Notes: a model not told the origin generated them from the sequence alone. A stretch of 39,213 bases of DNA from Candidatus Methylomirabilota bacterium (GCA_035709005.1 DASTFB010000125.1:1-39213), one strand, 5' to 3'. Positions 1 to 7,330 are shown, numbered from the stretch's first letter. Numbers and translations are program-made.

Positions 1-259
1 GATGATCCATCCCGAGCGGGTGCTCCCACGAAGGCGGCCCCAACGCCCGGGCCAGGTTCTGGCGCGCCGGGTCCTCGGCGGTGAAGAGAGGCGCGGCCAG
101 GCAGACGAGGCCGAGGCTCAGCAGCAGGGCGAGGCCGGCCATGGCCGCCCGGTGGCGACGGAAGCGCTGCCAGGCCTCTAGATAAAGGCGCAGCCGTGGC
201 CAGTCGCCGGCCAGCGGCGGCGGTTCAGCCGTAATGGATTCGAGGGTCGATGACGGCAT
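1..259 (-). CDS. Peptide ABC transporter permease, DppC type (partial)
   Basis: This is the N-terminal part of the second permease of a dipeptide/oligopeptide importer. The gene runs off the left edge. The frame opens with ATG at 259, inside the end of the upstream permease gene (35-nt overlap). It reads a short cytoplasmic leader, an amphipathic stretch (EAWQRFRRHRAAMAGLALLL), one strongly hydrophobic segment, and then the PxxLARALGPPSWEHPLG region. DppC/OppC proteins normally have HPLGTDxxGRD at this last place, just after TM1. Only about 86 codons are present, so the transport domain and EAA loop cannot be checked. The preceding binding protein and DppB-type permease support the assignment. 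The start could lie further downstream, because no clear ribosome binding site is visible at 259. Confidence 0.8.
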   Translation of the reverse strand, partial: MPSSTLESITAEPPPLAGDWPRLRLYLEAWQRFRRHRAAMAGLALLLSLGLVCLAAPLFTAEDPARQNLARALGPPSWEHPLGMDH

Positions 260-1154
260 AGAGCAGATCGACGATCAGATTGGTGAGGATGAAGAGCGCC
301 GAGAACACCAGCACGATGCCCTGCACCATGGCGTAGTCGCGGGAGAAGATGGAGTCCACCAGGAGCAGGCCCATCCCCGGCCACCCGAAGACCGACTCGG
401 TCAAGACGGCGCCGCCGAGCAGCGTGCCGAACTGGAGGCCCACCACGGTGATGATGGGGATGAGGGCGTTTTTCAGGGCGTGGCGAACCACCACCGCTGC
501 CTCGGGCAGCCCCTTGGCCCGGGCAGTGCGCACGTAGTCCTGGCCCAGCACCTCCAGCACGCTGGCCCTCGTCATCCGGGCGATCAACGCCACCGAGAAC
601 GCGGCCAGCGTCAGCGTCGGCAGCACGATGCTGCCGGAGTCCTCCGACCCGGCGGCCGGCAACCAGTTGAGTTGCACCGCGAACACGATGATGAGCATGA
701 GCCCGAGCCAGTACACCGGCATAGAGACACCGAACAACGTGGAGACCGAGAGCAGGTAGTCGAAGCGCGAGTACGGCCGCGTGGCGGCCAGGGTGCCGGC
801 GGCGATGCCCAGCAGCGCGGCCAGAGCGGCGCTGGTCAGCGCGAGCTTCAGCGTGGCGGCCAGACGGGGCTGCAGCTCCACCAGCACAGGCTGCGACGTG
901 CGTGCCGAGGTGCCGAGGTCTCCCTGCAGCAGGCGGGTGAAGAAGATGCCGTACTGGACGTGTAGCGGCTGCTCCAGCCCGAGCTCGACCCGAATACGCT
1001 GGACGTCCTCCTCGCTGGCCAGGAGGCCGGCGATGACACGGGCGGGATCCCCCGGCAGCACCCGCACCATCAGAAAGACGATGATGGAGACACCGAGCAG
1101 GGTGACGACCGAAGCCACGAGCCGCTGGGCGAGGTACCGCCGCGCGAACCTCAT
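225..1154 (-). CDS. Peptide ABC transporter permease, DppB type
   Basis: Inner-membrane permease of a dipeptide/oligopeptide/nickel-class ABC importer, 309 aa. It starts MRFARRYLAQRLV, followed by TM1 (VVTLLGVSIIVFLMVRVLPGDPA), the RVLPGDPA signature typical of DppB/OppB. It ends with the family hallmark DPRIHYG. The EAA loop, where the permease contacts the ATPase, is seen around YVRTARAKGLPE. I chose ATG 1154 because the family N-terminus matches there and it lies 29 nt after the stop of the binding-protein gene; the frame extends upstream but without family sequence. The next permease overlaps its 3' end. No ATPase gene is in view; it would lie beyond the left edge. Confidence 0.93.
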   Translation of the reverse strand: MRFARRYLAQRLVASVVTLLGVSIIVFLMVRVLPGDPARVIAGLLASEEDVQRIRVELGLEQPLHVQYGIFFTRLLQGDLGTSARTSQPVLVELQPRLAATLKLALTSAALAALLGIAAGTLAATRPYSRFDYLLSVSTLFGVSMPVYWLGLMLIIVFAVQLNWLPAAGSEDSGSIVLPTLTLAAFSVALIARMTRASVLEVLGQDYVRTARAKGLPEAAVVVRHALKNALIPIITVVGLQFGTLLGGAVLTESVFGWPGMGLLLVDSIFSRDYAMVQGIVLVFSALFILTNLIVDLLYAVIDPRIHYG

Positions 1155-1183
1155 CGTCCCGGTGCGCCCTCCGAGCCTGAGGA

Positions 1184-2737
1184 CTACCGCGGCCGCGCGT
1201 ACACGGCGTAGAACTTCTCGTTCGGGATCGAGCTGATGTCTCGGATCTTCGCCGAGTGCACGATGGGATAGCGCTGCACGTAAAGGAAGATCCAGGGCGC
1301 CTCGCTCCACACCTTTCTGGAGATCTGGCAGTACAGCTCCTTGCGCTTGTCGGGCTTGGCCTCACTGTCGGCCGCCACGATCATCTCGTCGACTTTGGGA
1401 TCCCTGTAGAAGCTCGTGGCGAGGCCGCCCGGTGGATGGTAGCTCGTCAGGAATTGAAGCATCTGCTGGGAGGAGTCCAGGAACGCGGGAGCCCACCCGA
1501 GGAGATGGAGCTCGGTGGTGTTCCCTTTGTCGAGCGGCGTCGTGATGGTCCTGATGTACGAGGGCCAATCCATCGTCTGCAGTGAAGCCTCCAGCCCGAC
1601 CTCGCGGAGGAACCCGGCGATCGCCTGGGACACCTCTTTGTCCTGGGTGTAGCGGCCGGTGGGGTGGAGGAAGGACACCCTGGTGCCGGGCTTCACGCTG
1701 GCCTCGGCCAGCAGCTGCTTGGCCTTGGCCGGGTTGAACTCGTACGCCCCTTGCTTGCAGTACCCGAACAGGCTGGGAGCGGTGGGCGCGTCCATCGGGT
1801 CGGCGGCCCCGAACAGCACGTTCTTGATGATGGCTTGCTTGTCCACGGCGTAATTCAAGGCCTGCCGAACTCGGGGATCGGTGAATGGCGCTTTTTGCGT
1901 GTTGAAGGCCACGAAGATGGTCCGGTCGCTGGGAGCCAGCAGGACTTTCACCGCGGAATTACGATTGAGGGCCGGTAGGTCGGCCACCGGTGGCAGCACG
2001 ATCAGGTCCACCTGCCCCGCGAGCAGCAGGCTCTCCCGGGTCGCGGCCTCGGGAACGATCCGGAACACGACCGTGTCGTAGAAGGGTTTCTTGCCCCAGT
2101 ATTTGTCGTACTTCGTCACCGTGAGGCTCTCGCCCTTGCGGCGCTCCTTGAAGACGTAGGGGCCGGTCCCCACCGGATGCACGATGTTCTTGTACTCGTT
2201 GCCGTGCTTGACGGCCGAGGCCGGCGAGACGATGCCGGACGTGGTCCAGGACAACGCGAGGATCAACGGGGCCGAGGGCCGCTTCAGCGTGATCTTCACG
2301 GTGGAAGCATCCAGGATGTCGGTCTTCTCGATGGGATACGGCGCCCGGATCGGCACGCGGACGCTGCTGTCGGCCAGACGGTCGAAATTCCACTTGACGG
2401 CCTTGGCGTCGAACGCCGTCCCGTCGTGGAAGGTCACACCCTTGCGGAGCTTCAGGGTGTACTGCTTGCCGTCCGACGACATCGACCAGCTCTCGGCCAG
2501 CCCGGGCCGGATCTTGCCCTCCTGGTCTATGAAGGTCAGCGTCTCGACTACATAGTCGACCATGTTGGCCACCGTGGTCGTGGTCATCTGCACGGGGTCG
2601 AGGGTGTCGGGGTCGACGCCGACCGCGCCGCGGAACGTGGTGGCCGCGCCGGCCGCACCCCCGGCGGCGCCCAGCATGGTGAGGATCCCGACCGTTGCCA
2701 CGAACATTCGCAGGCTTCGAAGGCGTGGAGCGCCCAT
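1184..2737 (-). CDS. Peptide-binding protein, SBP family 5 (DppA/OppA-like)
   Basis: Periplasmic substrate-binding protein of a peptide-class importer, 517 aa, typical family length. A Sec signal peptide spans about residues 1-31 (basic MGAPRLRSLR, a hydrophobic core, then an Ala-rich cleavage region). The mature part shows the family 5 features: GVDPDTLDPVQ near the N-terminus, YVVETL, the KQYTLKLRKGVTFHDGTAF motif at the domain junction, and VRQALNYAVDKQAI. Substrate cannot be read from sequence; di/oligopeptides, nickel or opine-like compounds are all possible for this family. It is the first gene of the leftward operon. A GGAGG ribosome binding site (about 2742-2746) precedes the ATG, and a possible promoter lies at 2773-2801. 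Confidence 0.93.
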   Translation of the reverse strand: MGAPRLRSLRMFVATVGILTMLGAAGGAAGAATTFRGAVGVDPDTLDPVQMTTTTVANMVDYVVETLTFIDQEGKIRPGLAESWSMSSDGKQYTLKLRKGVTFHDGTAFDAKAVKWNFDRLADSSVRVPIRAPYPIEKTDILDASTVKITLKRPSAPLILALSWTTSGIVSPASAVKHGNEYKNIVHPVGTGPYVFKERRKGESLTVTKYDKYWGKKPFYDTVVFRIVPEAATRESLLLAGQVDLIVLPPVADLPALNRNSAVKVLLAPSDRTIFVAFNTQKAPFTDPRVRQALNYAVDKQAIIKNVLFGAADPMDAPTAPSLFGYCKQGAYEFNPAKAKQLLAEASVKPGTRVSFLHPTGRYTQDKEVSQAIAGFLREVGLEASLQTMDWPSYIRTITTPLDKGNTTELHLLGWAPAFLDSSQQMLQFLTSYHPPGGLATSFYRDPKVDEMIVAADSEAKPDKRKELYCQISRKVWSEAPWIFLYVQRYPIVHSAKIRDISSIPNEKFYAVYARPR

Positions 2738-2772
2738 GTGGTCCTCCCTTCACGCGCCGGTCCGTGTACGAA

Positions 2773-2801
2773 ACGATCGTCCCCGGCGCGGTGTTTGTCA
2801 A
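2773..2801 (-). promoter_or_regulatory. Possible sigma70 promoter for the peptide importer operon
   Basis: On the minus strand a perfect TTGACA (2801-2796) is followed after 17 nt by GATCGT (2778-2773), a weak -10 box. It lies about 36 nt upstream of the binding-protein start codon. The rest of the 199-bp gap shared with the divergent DoxX gene shows no gene. Confidence 0.4.
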
Positions 2802-2936
2802 CGCCGGCCGGGTCCACCAACTCGCTCGAGACGCGAGGGCATGCGGACCGCTTGGCTGCGGTTATCTGATCAGTTGCGACGCTGCGCCGGGGCGGGCATG
2901 CTGGTCGGGACGACATTCGCCGAGGAGGGTTCCCCT

Positions 2937-3371
2937 ATGACGCGACTCCTCCCCGCATCGTGGGCCCCGTATCTGCAGAGCGTGCTCCGTATCGTGGCCG
3001 CCTTCCTGTTCCTCACCCACGGGACGCAGAAGCTCTTCGGCGTCCCCGCCGCCGAGCCGCAACAGCCGGTGGAACTGCTGTCGCTGATGGGCCTGGCCGG
3101 CATCCTGGAGACGGTCGGTGGCCTGCTCCTGTTGCTCGGGCTCTTTACGGGGCCCGTGGCCCTGGTGCTCGCGGTCGAGATGGCGGGCGCCTACCTGATG
3201 GCTCACGCCCCCCGCGGCGCGTGGCCGCTTCTCAACGGGGGCGAGGTTCCGATCCTCTATGGGATCACGTGGCTCTACCTGTCGGCGGCCGGCGCCGGGC
3301 CGTGGAGCCTCGATGCGCTCCGCCGAGACCGCCCGGCCGACCGCCGGATCGAAGGCCGGCTCGCCGCGTAG
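2937..3371 (+). CDS. DoxX family membrane protein
   Basis: Small integral membrane protein of 144 aa. It has four likely membrane spans, roughly residues 13-30, 46-68, 73-92 and 103-120. The first ends in the THGTQKLFG motif characteristic of the DoxX/SURF4-like family, and a typical Gly-rich LxGLAGILETVGGLLLLLGL segment follows. Family members are linked to thiol/redox homeostasis or quinone-associated membrane complexes, but most are uncharacterised. I chose ATG 2937 because a GAGGAGGG ribosome binding site lies just upstream and the family N-terminus begins there. The longer in-frame extension crosses the neighbouring promoter region and looks non-coding. It is divergent from the peptide importer and appears monocistronic. 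Confidence 0.88.
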   Translation: MTRLLPASWAPYLQSVLRIVAAFLFLTHGTQKLFGVPAAEPQQPVELLSLMGLAGILETVGGLLLLLGLFTGPVALVLAVEMAGAYLMAHAPRGAWPLLNGGEVPILYGITWLYLSAAGAGPWSLDALRRDRPADRRIEGRLAA

Positions 3372-3391
3372 GTGGAGGCCGAGCGCCCGGG

Positions 3392-3448
3392 CTAGGGCCG
3401 CGCCTCCAGGACCAGGTTGAACGGCGTCTCCGTCGCCCGGCGGAAGCT
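3392..3448 (-). pseudogene. C-terminal stub resembling a SAM-dependent methyltransferase
   Basis: On the minus strand 18 codons ending at a TAG read SFRRATETPFNLVLEARP. From memory, this matches the conserved last strand of many class I SAM-dependent methyltransferases, which end in xRRATETPFNLVxEARP. Upstream the frame meets a TGA at 3467-3469 and no methyltransferase sequence is recognisable, so this would be a leftover tail after loss of the gene body. It lies in the 281-bp gap between DoxX and the antitoxin. The match is short and could be coincidence. Confidence 0.35.
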
Positions 3449-3595
3449 ACGGCAACGTGCGGGTCCTCACGCGAGGCGAGCGCGTGTCGCCAGGGGCACT
3501 TCCCGATCGCTCGCTCGACGTGGCCGAGCTCATCGGCTAAGGCTCTCGCGTCCGTCCTCGCCGCCACGGCGAAGTTGTTCCGCAGATCCGCACAA

Positions 3596-3624
3596 TTGAC
3601 GAAGCTGCCATCTGGCAGTAGCAT
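3596..3624 (+). promoter_or_regulatory. Promoter of the toxin-antitoxin operon
   Basis: TTGACG (3596-3601), a 17-nt spacer and TAGCAT (3619-3624) form a good sigma70-type promoter. An AAGGAGGT ribosome binding site at 3640-3647 and the antitoxin ATG at 3653 follow at the expected distances. Confidence 0.65.
3605..3618. promoter_or_regulatory. Palindromic operator within the promoter spacer
   Basis: CTGCCA-TC-TGGCAG is a perfect 6-bp inverted repeat that ends one base before the -10 hexamer and lies wholly between -35 and -10. Binding here would block RNA polymerase. Xre-type antitoxins commonly repress their own operon through such repeats, so the antitoxin encoded 35 bp downstream is the natural candidate. 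The repeat is observed; its role is inferred. Confidence 0.55.
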
Positions 3625-3652
3625 CGATGCCATAACTGTAAGGAGGTCCTGA

Positions 3653-4087
3653 ATGGTCTCGACCGGGCGCCTTGTCCAGACGCTGGGCGGCAAGAGGTTG
3701 TTGAGGGAGCGCCCGGCAACGTACGCGGCGGTCATCGCCAGGGCCCGGGCGGGATTGCCGTACGCCACCCTCGAGGCCCTCGCGACTCGCTTCGCGATTC
3801 CCCAGGATGTCCTCGTCCACGTCCTGCATTTGCCGCCCCGCACGCTGGCCCGGCGGAAGAAGTCGGGCCGGCTGAGCCCCGATGAGTCCGACCGGCTCCT
3901 GCGCCTGGCGCGGGTCGTGGCGAGGGCGGCGGAGGTGCTCGGCAGCGAGAAGCGGGCCGGCGCCTGGCTGCGTGGACCGGTCCGCGCGCTGGGGAGCGTC
4001 CGGCCCCTCGATCTGCTCGACACCGACCTCGGGGCCCAGCAGGTCGAGCAGGTCCTCGGGCGCATCGAGCACGGCGTCTACAGCTGA
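3653..4087 (+). CDS. Xre/MbcA/ParS-type antitoxin (DUF2384)
   Basis: Antitoxin of a RES-type toxin-antitoxin pair, 144 aa, acting in the cytoplasm by binding the toxin and probably its own promoter. Residues 1-60 form an N-terminal helical/HTH-like part (LEALATRFAIPQDVLVHVLHLPPRTLARRKKSGRLSPDESDRLLRLARV). This contains the Xre/ParS signature RTLxRRKxxGxLSPxESDRLLRLARV. The C-terminal DUF2384 part has the usual ending RPLDLLDTDLGAQQVEQVLGRIEHGVYS. The start is fixed by a near-perfect Shine-Dalgarno sequence at 3640-3647. The stop codon overlaps the first codon of the toxin, implying translational coupling. Confidence 0.92.
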   Translation: MVSTGRLVQTLGGKRLLRERPATYAAVIARARAGLPYATLEALATRFAIPQDVLVHVLHLPPRTLARRKKSGRLSPDESDRLLRLARVVARAAEVLGSEKRAGAWLRGPVRALGSVRPLDLLDTDLGAQQVEQVLGRIEHGVYS

Positions 4088-4545
4088 TCCGCGTCTGGCG
4101 GATCGCCCGTGCCCGGTACGCGGCCTTCGATGGCGAAGGAGCTCGCCGGCATGGCGGCCGCTGGAGCCGGCCGGGCGTCCCGGTCGTCTACACCTCGGCG
4201 AGCCTGGCGCTGGCCGCTCTCGAGATCTTCGTCAATCTCGAGCAACCCGAACCCCCGGGCGACCAGGTCGCGATCGCGGCCGAGATTCCCGAGACGCTGA
4301 CGATCGCGCGGCTGGCGCCGTCGGAGCTACCGGCGAACTGGAGGAGCCATCCCGCACCGGAGGCACTCGCGGAGCTGGGAACGCATTGGGCCCATGAGGC
4401 CAAGACTCCGGTACTCGCCGTGCCCTCGGCCGTCATCCCCCAGGAGCTCAACTACCTGCTGAATCCTCGGCACGCCCACTTCAAACGCATCCGGGTCAGC
4501 GACCCGGTACCGTTCCGCTTCGATCCGCGCCTGCGACGCCGCTGA
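4084..4545 (+). CDS. RES domain toxin, probable CTG start
   Basis: Toxin partner, 153 codons, a member of the RES family whose characterised members deplete cellular NAD+. The protein reads LIRVWRIARARYA, then GEGARRHGGRW, then VVYTSASLALAALEIFVNL. These carry the conserved Arg, the GGRWxxxGxPVVYTSxSLALAxLE core and the Glu typical of RES proteins. It ends with LNPRHAHFKRIRV and PFRFDPRL, as intact members do. The frame is open back to a TGA at 3883-3885 but contains no ATG, GTG or TTG anywhere near the expected N-terminus. The family start coincides with CTG at 4084-4086, which overlaps the antitoxin stop as CTGA. A gene finder limited to ATG/GTG/TTG would miss this gene. A sequencing error that changed the start codon is the main alternative. 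Confidence 0.85.
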   Translation: MIRVWRIARARYAAFDGEGARRHGGRWSRPGVPVVYTSASLALAALEIFVNLEQPEPPGDQVAIAAEIPETLTIARLAPSELPANWRSHPAPEALAELGTHWAHEAKTPVLAVPSAVIPQELNYLLNPRHAHFKRIRVSDPVPFRFDPRLRRR

Positions 4546-4680
4546 CGTCAGCTCCGGCCCCGTGACCCGACCCCATGGAGTCTTCTACCGCTCGGCAGAT
4601 AGTCGAACGCGCTGGCTCGAGATCGACATCTCCACGGTCCCTGGGGGTGGGGGTCGTCCGGCCCGCTCGGTGGCCCGGCC

Positions 4681-4728
4681 GTTCAGCCGACCGGCGTGGA
4701 CCTCGCGGACGCAGCGAATCAGCACCTG
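4681..4728 (-). pseudogene. Possible response-regulator fragment in an intergenic gap
   Basis: In the 200-bp gap 4546-4745 the minus strand can be read as QVLIRCVREVHAGRLN. This resembles the LIRxxREVxAG segment that closes the receiver domain in NarL/LuxR regulators. It lies directly after the stop of the intact LuxR-type gene. The match is 12-14 residues with no supporting flank, so it may be chance. I see nothing else in this gap. Confidence 0.2.
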
Positions 4729-4745
4729 CGGCCTGGAGGGAGGTC

Positions 4746-5375
4746 TTACACCATCAGCAGGCCCCGGCGCAGGCCGGTGGTGACCGCCTCGGTACGGCTC
4801 CGCGCGTGCAGCTTGTCGAGGATGGCCGCGATGTGGAACTTCACGGTGTGGGTCGAGATCTCGAGGCCCCGGGCGATCGCCCGGTTGCCCATGCCCTCGG
4901 CCATCATCGTGAGTATCTCGAGCTCTCGCGGCGTGAGCGGGTCGGTCCCGGCATCGTGCCCCGCGCCGCGGGCGCGGGGCGTTCTGGCGCCCGCGATTGG
5001 CGCCGAGGGATGGAGGACGACCAGGCCTGCGGCCACGGCCTCGATGCCGGCGGCGATCTCCGGCGCGGACGCGTCCCGCGGCAGTATGGCGCGCACGCCG
5101 GCGCGCAGCAGACGAACGAAGGCTGCCGGGGCCAACTCATCGGCCAGGAGCACGACGGGCGGCAGGCGGGGGGCTTGCGATAGGGCTCGAAGGACAGTCT
5201 CGGCGGGCCGGCCCCCCGGATCCACCAGGAGCACGTCGGCGTCGGCGGAGGCCGCTATGGCGTGGTTTCTGGTGCCGGTTAGGGAATCCAGCCGCAGGCC
5301 AGGCCGGGCGGCGACCAGCGCCTCCAGCCGGGCGCGCGCCATCGGCCTCGACGCGAGGACTGCCACGCCGATCAT
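4746..5375 (-). CDS. NarL/LuxR-type transcriptional regulator
   Basis: Regulator of 210 aa. The N-terminal 120 residues have a receiver-like alternation (VAVLASRP, DADVLLVDPGG, PPVVLLAD, VRAILPRDASAPEIAAGIEAVAAG). The paired acidic residues near strand 1 that bind Mg2+ are absent, although an Asp is kept in LLVDPGG, so phosphorylation control is doubtful. Residues about 145-205 are a clear LuxR helix-turn-helix (LTPRELEILTMMAEG, NRAIARGLEISTHTVKFH, DKLHARSRTEAV). I chose ATG 5375 because it overlaps the stop of the upstream protease gene as ATGA and fits the receiver start. It is last in a three-gene operon with two proteases, which it may regulate or respond to. Confidence 0.88.
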   Translation of the reverse strand: MIGVAVLASRPMARARLEALVAARPGLRLDSLTGTRNHAIAASADADVLLVDPGGRPAETVLRALSQAPRLPPVVLLADELAPAAFVRLLRAGVRAILPRDASAPEIAAGIEAVAAGLVVLHPSAPIAGARTPRARGAGHDAGTDPLTPRELEILTMMAEGMGNRAIARGLEISTHTVKFHIAAILDKLHARSRTEAVTTGLRRGLLMV

Positions 5376-5965
5376 GATCTGGCAGAGCGGATCACGAAGG
5401 CCTGGACGAGGCGGCTCGGCACGGCCAGCGCCAGCCCGCCCGCGATCATCGCGTTGATGCCGATCACACGCCCGCACGCGTCGGCCATGGGGCCACCGGA
5501 GTTGCCGGGCGCCAGCCGCAGGTCGGCCTGAATCAAGCGGGCGCGGCTCCCCTCCCTCGGCGCTGCATGCACGACTCCCGTCGCCACGGCCCCGGCCAGG
5601 CCGAACGGAGAACCGACAGCCAGGACCAGCTCGCCGGGGCGGACACGATCGGAGTCGCCCACCGTGGCCGCCGGAAGATCGGCGGCTGCTACCTTGAGCA
5701 GAGCCAGGTCCAGCTGCCAGTCCCACCCGACGAGGGCTGCCGGAAGGCGGCGCCGATCGGCCAGCACGACCTGGGCGTCGTCGAGAGCGCGATGGACGCC
5801 CGCCACCACGTGAGCACTGGTGACGACTAGCCCATCGGCTCGCCAGATCACGCCAGCCCCACCGCCTCGCCCCCTGGTGCGCAGCTCCACCGTGATCGCC
5901 CGAAGCCGGGCGACCACGACGGCGAGCTCGCCCAGGAGCGTGTGCATCGTCTCGCTGGCCGCCAT
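5372..5965 (-). CDS. Trypsin-like serine protease without PDZ domain
   Basis: Protein of 197 aa with an S1C/HtrA-like trypsin fold. The catalytic triad is visible: His52 in VVTSAHVV, Asp86 in QLDLALL and Ser156 in APGNSGGP. GSPFGLAGAVATGVV and VIGINAMI are also typical of HtrA cores. There is no signal peptide, membrane anchor or PDZ domain, so it probably acts in the cytoplasm, unlike most HtrA proteases. Its ATG lies one base after the stop of the preceding PDZ-containing protease gene, and its stop overlaps the regulator start. It could be a shortened paralogue of that upstream gene. Confidence 0.87.
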   Translation of the reverse strand: MAASETMHTLLGELAVVVARLRAITVELRTRGRGGGAGVIWRADGLVVTSAHVVAGVHRALDDAQVVLADRRRLPAALVGWDWQLDLALLKVAAADLPAATVGDSDRVRPGELVLAVGSPFGLAGAVATGVVHAAPREGSRARLIQADLRLAPGNSGGPMADACGRVIGINAMIAGGLALAVPSRLVQAFVIRSARS

Positions 5966-5966
5966 C

Positions 5967-6866
5967 CTATCGCCGCCGGGCAGGGCGTTCGCCGAGGGTG
6001 ATCACGACGTCGAGAGGCGCGCCGGCGCGGAGCAGTGAGGCCCTCACGGCGGTGCCCGGTCGCCGCCCGACGAGGACGGCCTGGACGTCGCCGGGATCGT
6101 CGAGCGGCCGGCCTTCGAGGGCCACGAGCACGTCGCCCAGCATCACGCCGGCTCCGGCAGCGGGGCCATCAGCCTCGACGCTCACGACGATCAAGCTCTG
6201 CGCGCCCGACCCGGGCGCCAGACGTCTCAACGGCTCCGGGAGGGTGACCGCCTGGAGACCGAGCCCCAGGTAGCCGCGGCTGATCCGCCCGGTGGCGAGC
6301 AGCTCGTCCACGATCCGCGCCACCGTCGAGGCCGGCACCGCAAGCTCGAGCTGGCGCGACAAGCCCGAGGTCACCAGGCCGACCACCTTGCCGGAAGCGT
6401 CCACCAGGGGCCCGCCGGAGAAGCCCGGGTAGAGCACCAGGTCGACACGCAGGAAACGGTCCACCTCGCCGCCCCGCCACGTGCGCCACGGGCCGCCGAC
6501 GGCGCTCACCACACCCCAGCTGGCCCGGGGCCCGTGCCCGACGGCGAGGACCAGGTTGCCGACCTTGAGCGCGGCGCTGTCGCCGACCTGCGCTACCGGC
6601 CAGTCGGCGTCGCCGACTCGCAGGACGGCGAGGTCGGTGCCGGGGTCGCGCGCGACGAGGCTCGCCCGAGCCGCGCGCCCGTCGGGCCAGGCGACGCGAA
6701 TCTCCTCCTCGACGCGGACGGTGTGCTCGGCCGTCACCACGATTCCCGGGCGCCAGTGCACGCCGGTCGAAGGCAACCGCGGGCGGGCGTGCACGGCGAC
6801 GACGGCGCCGGCGGTGCGCTCGACCGCCGCGGCGAGGTCGTTCGAGAGCGAGAGCAGCGTCTGCAT
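5967..6866 (-). CDS. HtrA-like serine protease with PDZ domain
   Basis: Protein of 299 aa with a trypsin-like domain (about residues 15-190) and one PDZ domain (about 200-295: GYLGLGLQAV, GAGVMLGDVLVALEGRPL, GTAVRASLLRAG). The triad appears intact as His48 (VVTAEHTV), Asp78 (GTDLAVL) and Ser150. Ser150 sits in YPGFSGGP rather than the usual GNSGGP, so the oxyanion-loop Asn is replaced by Phe. No secretion signal is visible at the N-terminus (MQTLLSLSNDLAAAVERTAG). I chose ATG 6866 for its GGAGGCT-type ribosome binding site; upstream sequence does not look coding. It is the first gene of the protease-protease-regulator operon. Confidence 0.87.
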   Translation of the reverse strand: MQTLLSLSNDLAAAVERTAGAVVAVHARPRLPSTGVHWRPGIVVTAEHTVRVEEEIRVAWPDGRAARASLVARDPGTDLAVLRVGDADWPVAQVGDSAALKVGNLVLAVGHGPRASWGVVSAVGGPWRTWRGGEVDRFLRVDLVLYPGFSGGPLVDASGKVVGLVTSGLSRQLELAVPASTVARIVDELLATGRISRGYLGLGLQAVTLPEPLRRLAPGSGAQSLIVVSVEADGPAAGAGVMLGDVLVALEGRPLDDPGDVQAVLVGRRPGTAVRASLLRAGAPLDVVITLGERPARRR

Positions 6867-7109
6867 CAGGAGCCTCCTCTCGGGAGCGCCGTGGTCGGCG
6901 CCAGCCTGTGACGCTCCCGGTGTGAGCCCACGATGCACGAGGCCCGGGCGGCTGGGAATCGCCCGAATGGCTAGGGCCTCGGACGGCGAAGGAACCGCTA
7001 CGGCCAAATGCCCGTTCTAGTTGGCAAAAGGTCCGCCGCGAATCCAATCGGCAGGCGACCGCGTCACAAGCAGTGTTGGGCCAGTGGCAGATGTGTCGGA
7101 GGAATCGCC
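6867..7109. other. Divergent intergenic region, no gene seen
   Basis: This gap of 243 bp separates the leftward protease operon from the rightward small gene. It must hold promoters for both directions, but I could not pick convincing -35/-10 pairs. A GGAGGA ribosome binding site at 7098-7103 belongs to the small rightward gene. Confidence 0.4.
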
Positions 7110-7319
7110 ATGAAGACATCCTCGAGCACGGTGAGGCTTCCCTCGCGCGACGATGACAGCATCGCCCCGGTCACCATTCTCGATGCCGAGGGGCGGGTCG
7201 TCCGTGTCGTTCCCGCGACCGAGTTCCGTCGGCCTGGGCAGGCCGCGCGGGGGCACTGGCACGAACGACGCCGCCGGCCGCCCAGATCGAAGGCCGGAGG
7301 TACCGGGCCCGAGGACTGA
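7110..7319 (+). CDS. Small hypothetical protein
   Basis: I do not recognise this 69-codon frame. It begins MKTSSSTVRLPSRDDDSIAP and has a strand-like stretch VTILDAEGRVVRVVPATEF that looks protein-like. It ends in a basic, Pro/Arg-rich tail. Support comes from a GGAGGA ribosome binding site six bases before ATG 7110 and its place 11 bp upstream of the PagL-like gene in the same direction. The tail composition resembles non-coding GC-rich sequence, so it may not be real. Confidence 0.4.
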   Translation: MKTSSSTVRLPSRDDDSIAPVTILDAEGRVVRVVPATEFRRPGQAARGHWHERRRRPPRSKAGGTGPED

Positions 7320-7330
7320 CGGCAGGATCG

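Noticed and set aside
178-1365. Long minus-strand frame over the DppB permease
   Set aside because: Arg/Pro/Ala-rich translation with no family features; it is the antisense-codon shadow of the real permease frame.
4562-4783. Plus-strand frame after the RES toxin
   Set aside because: It runs into the end of the LuxR gene antisense, has no ribosome binding site and no recognisable protein features.
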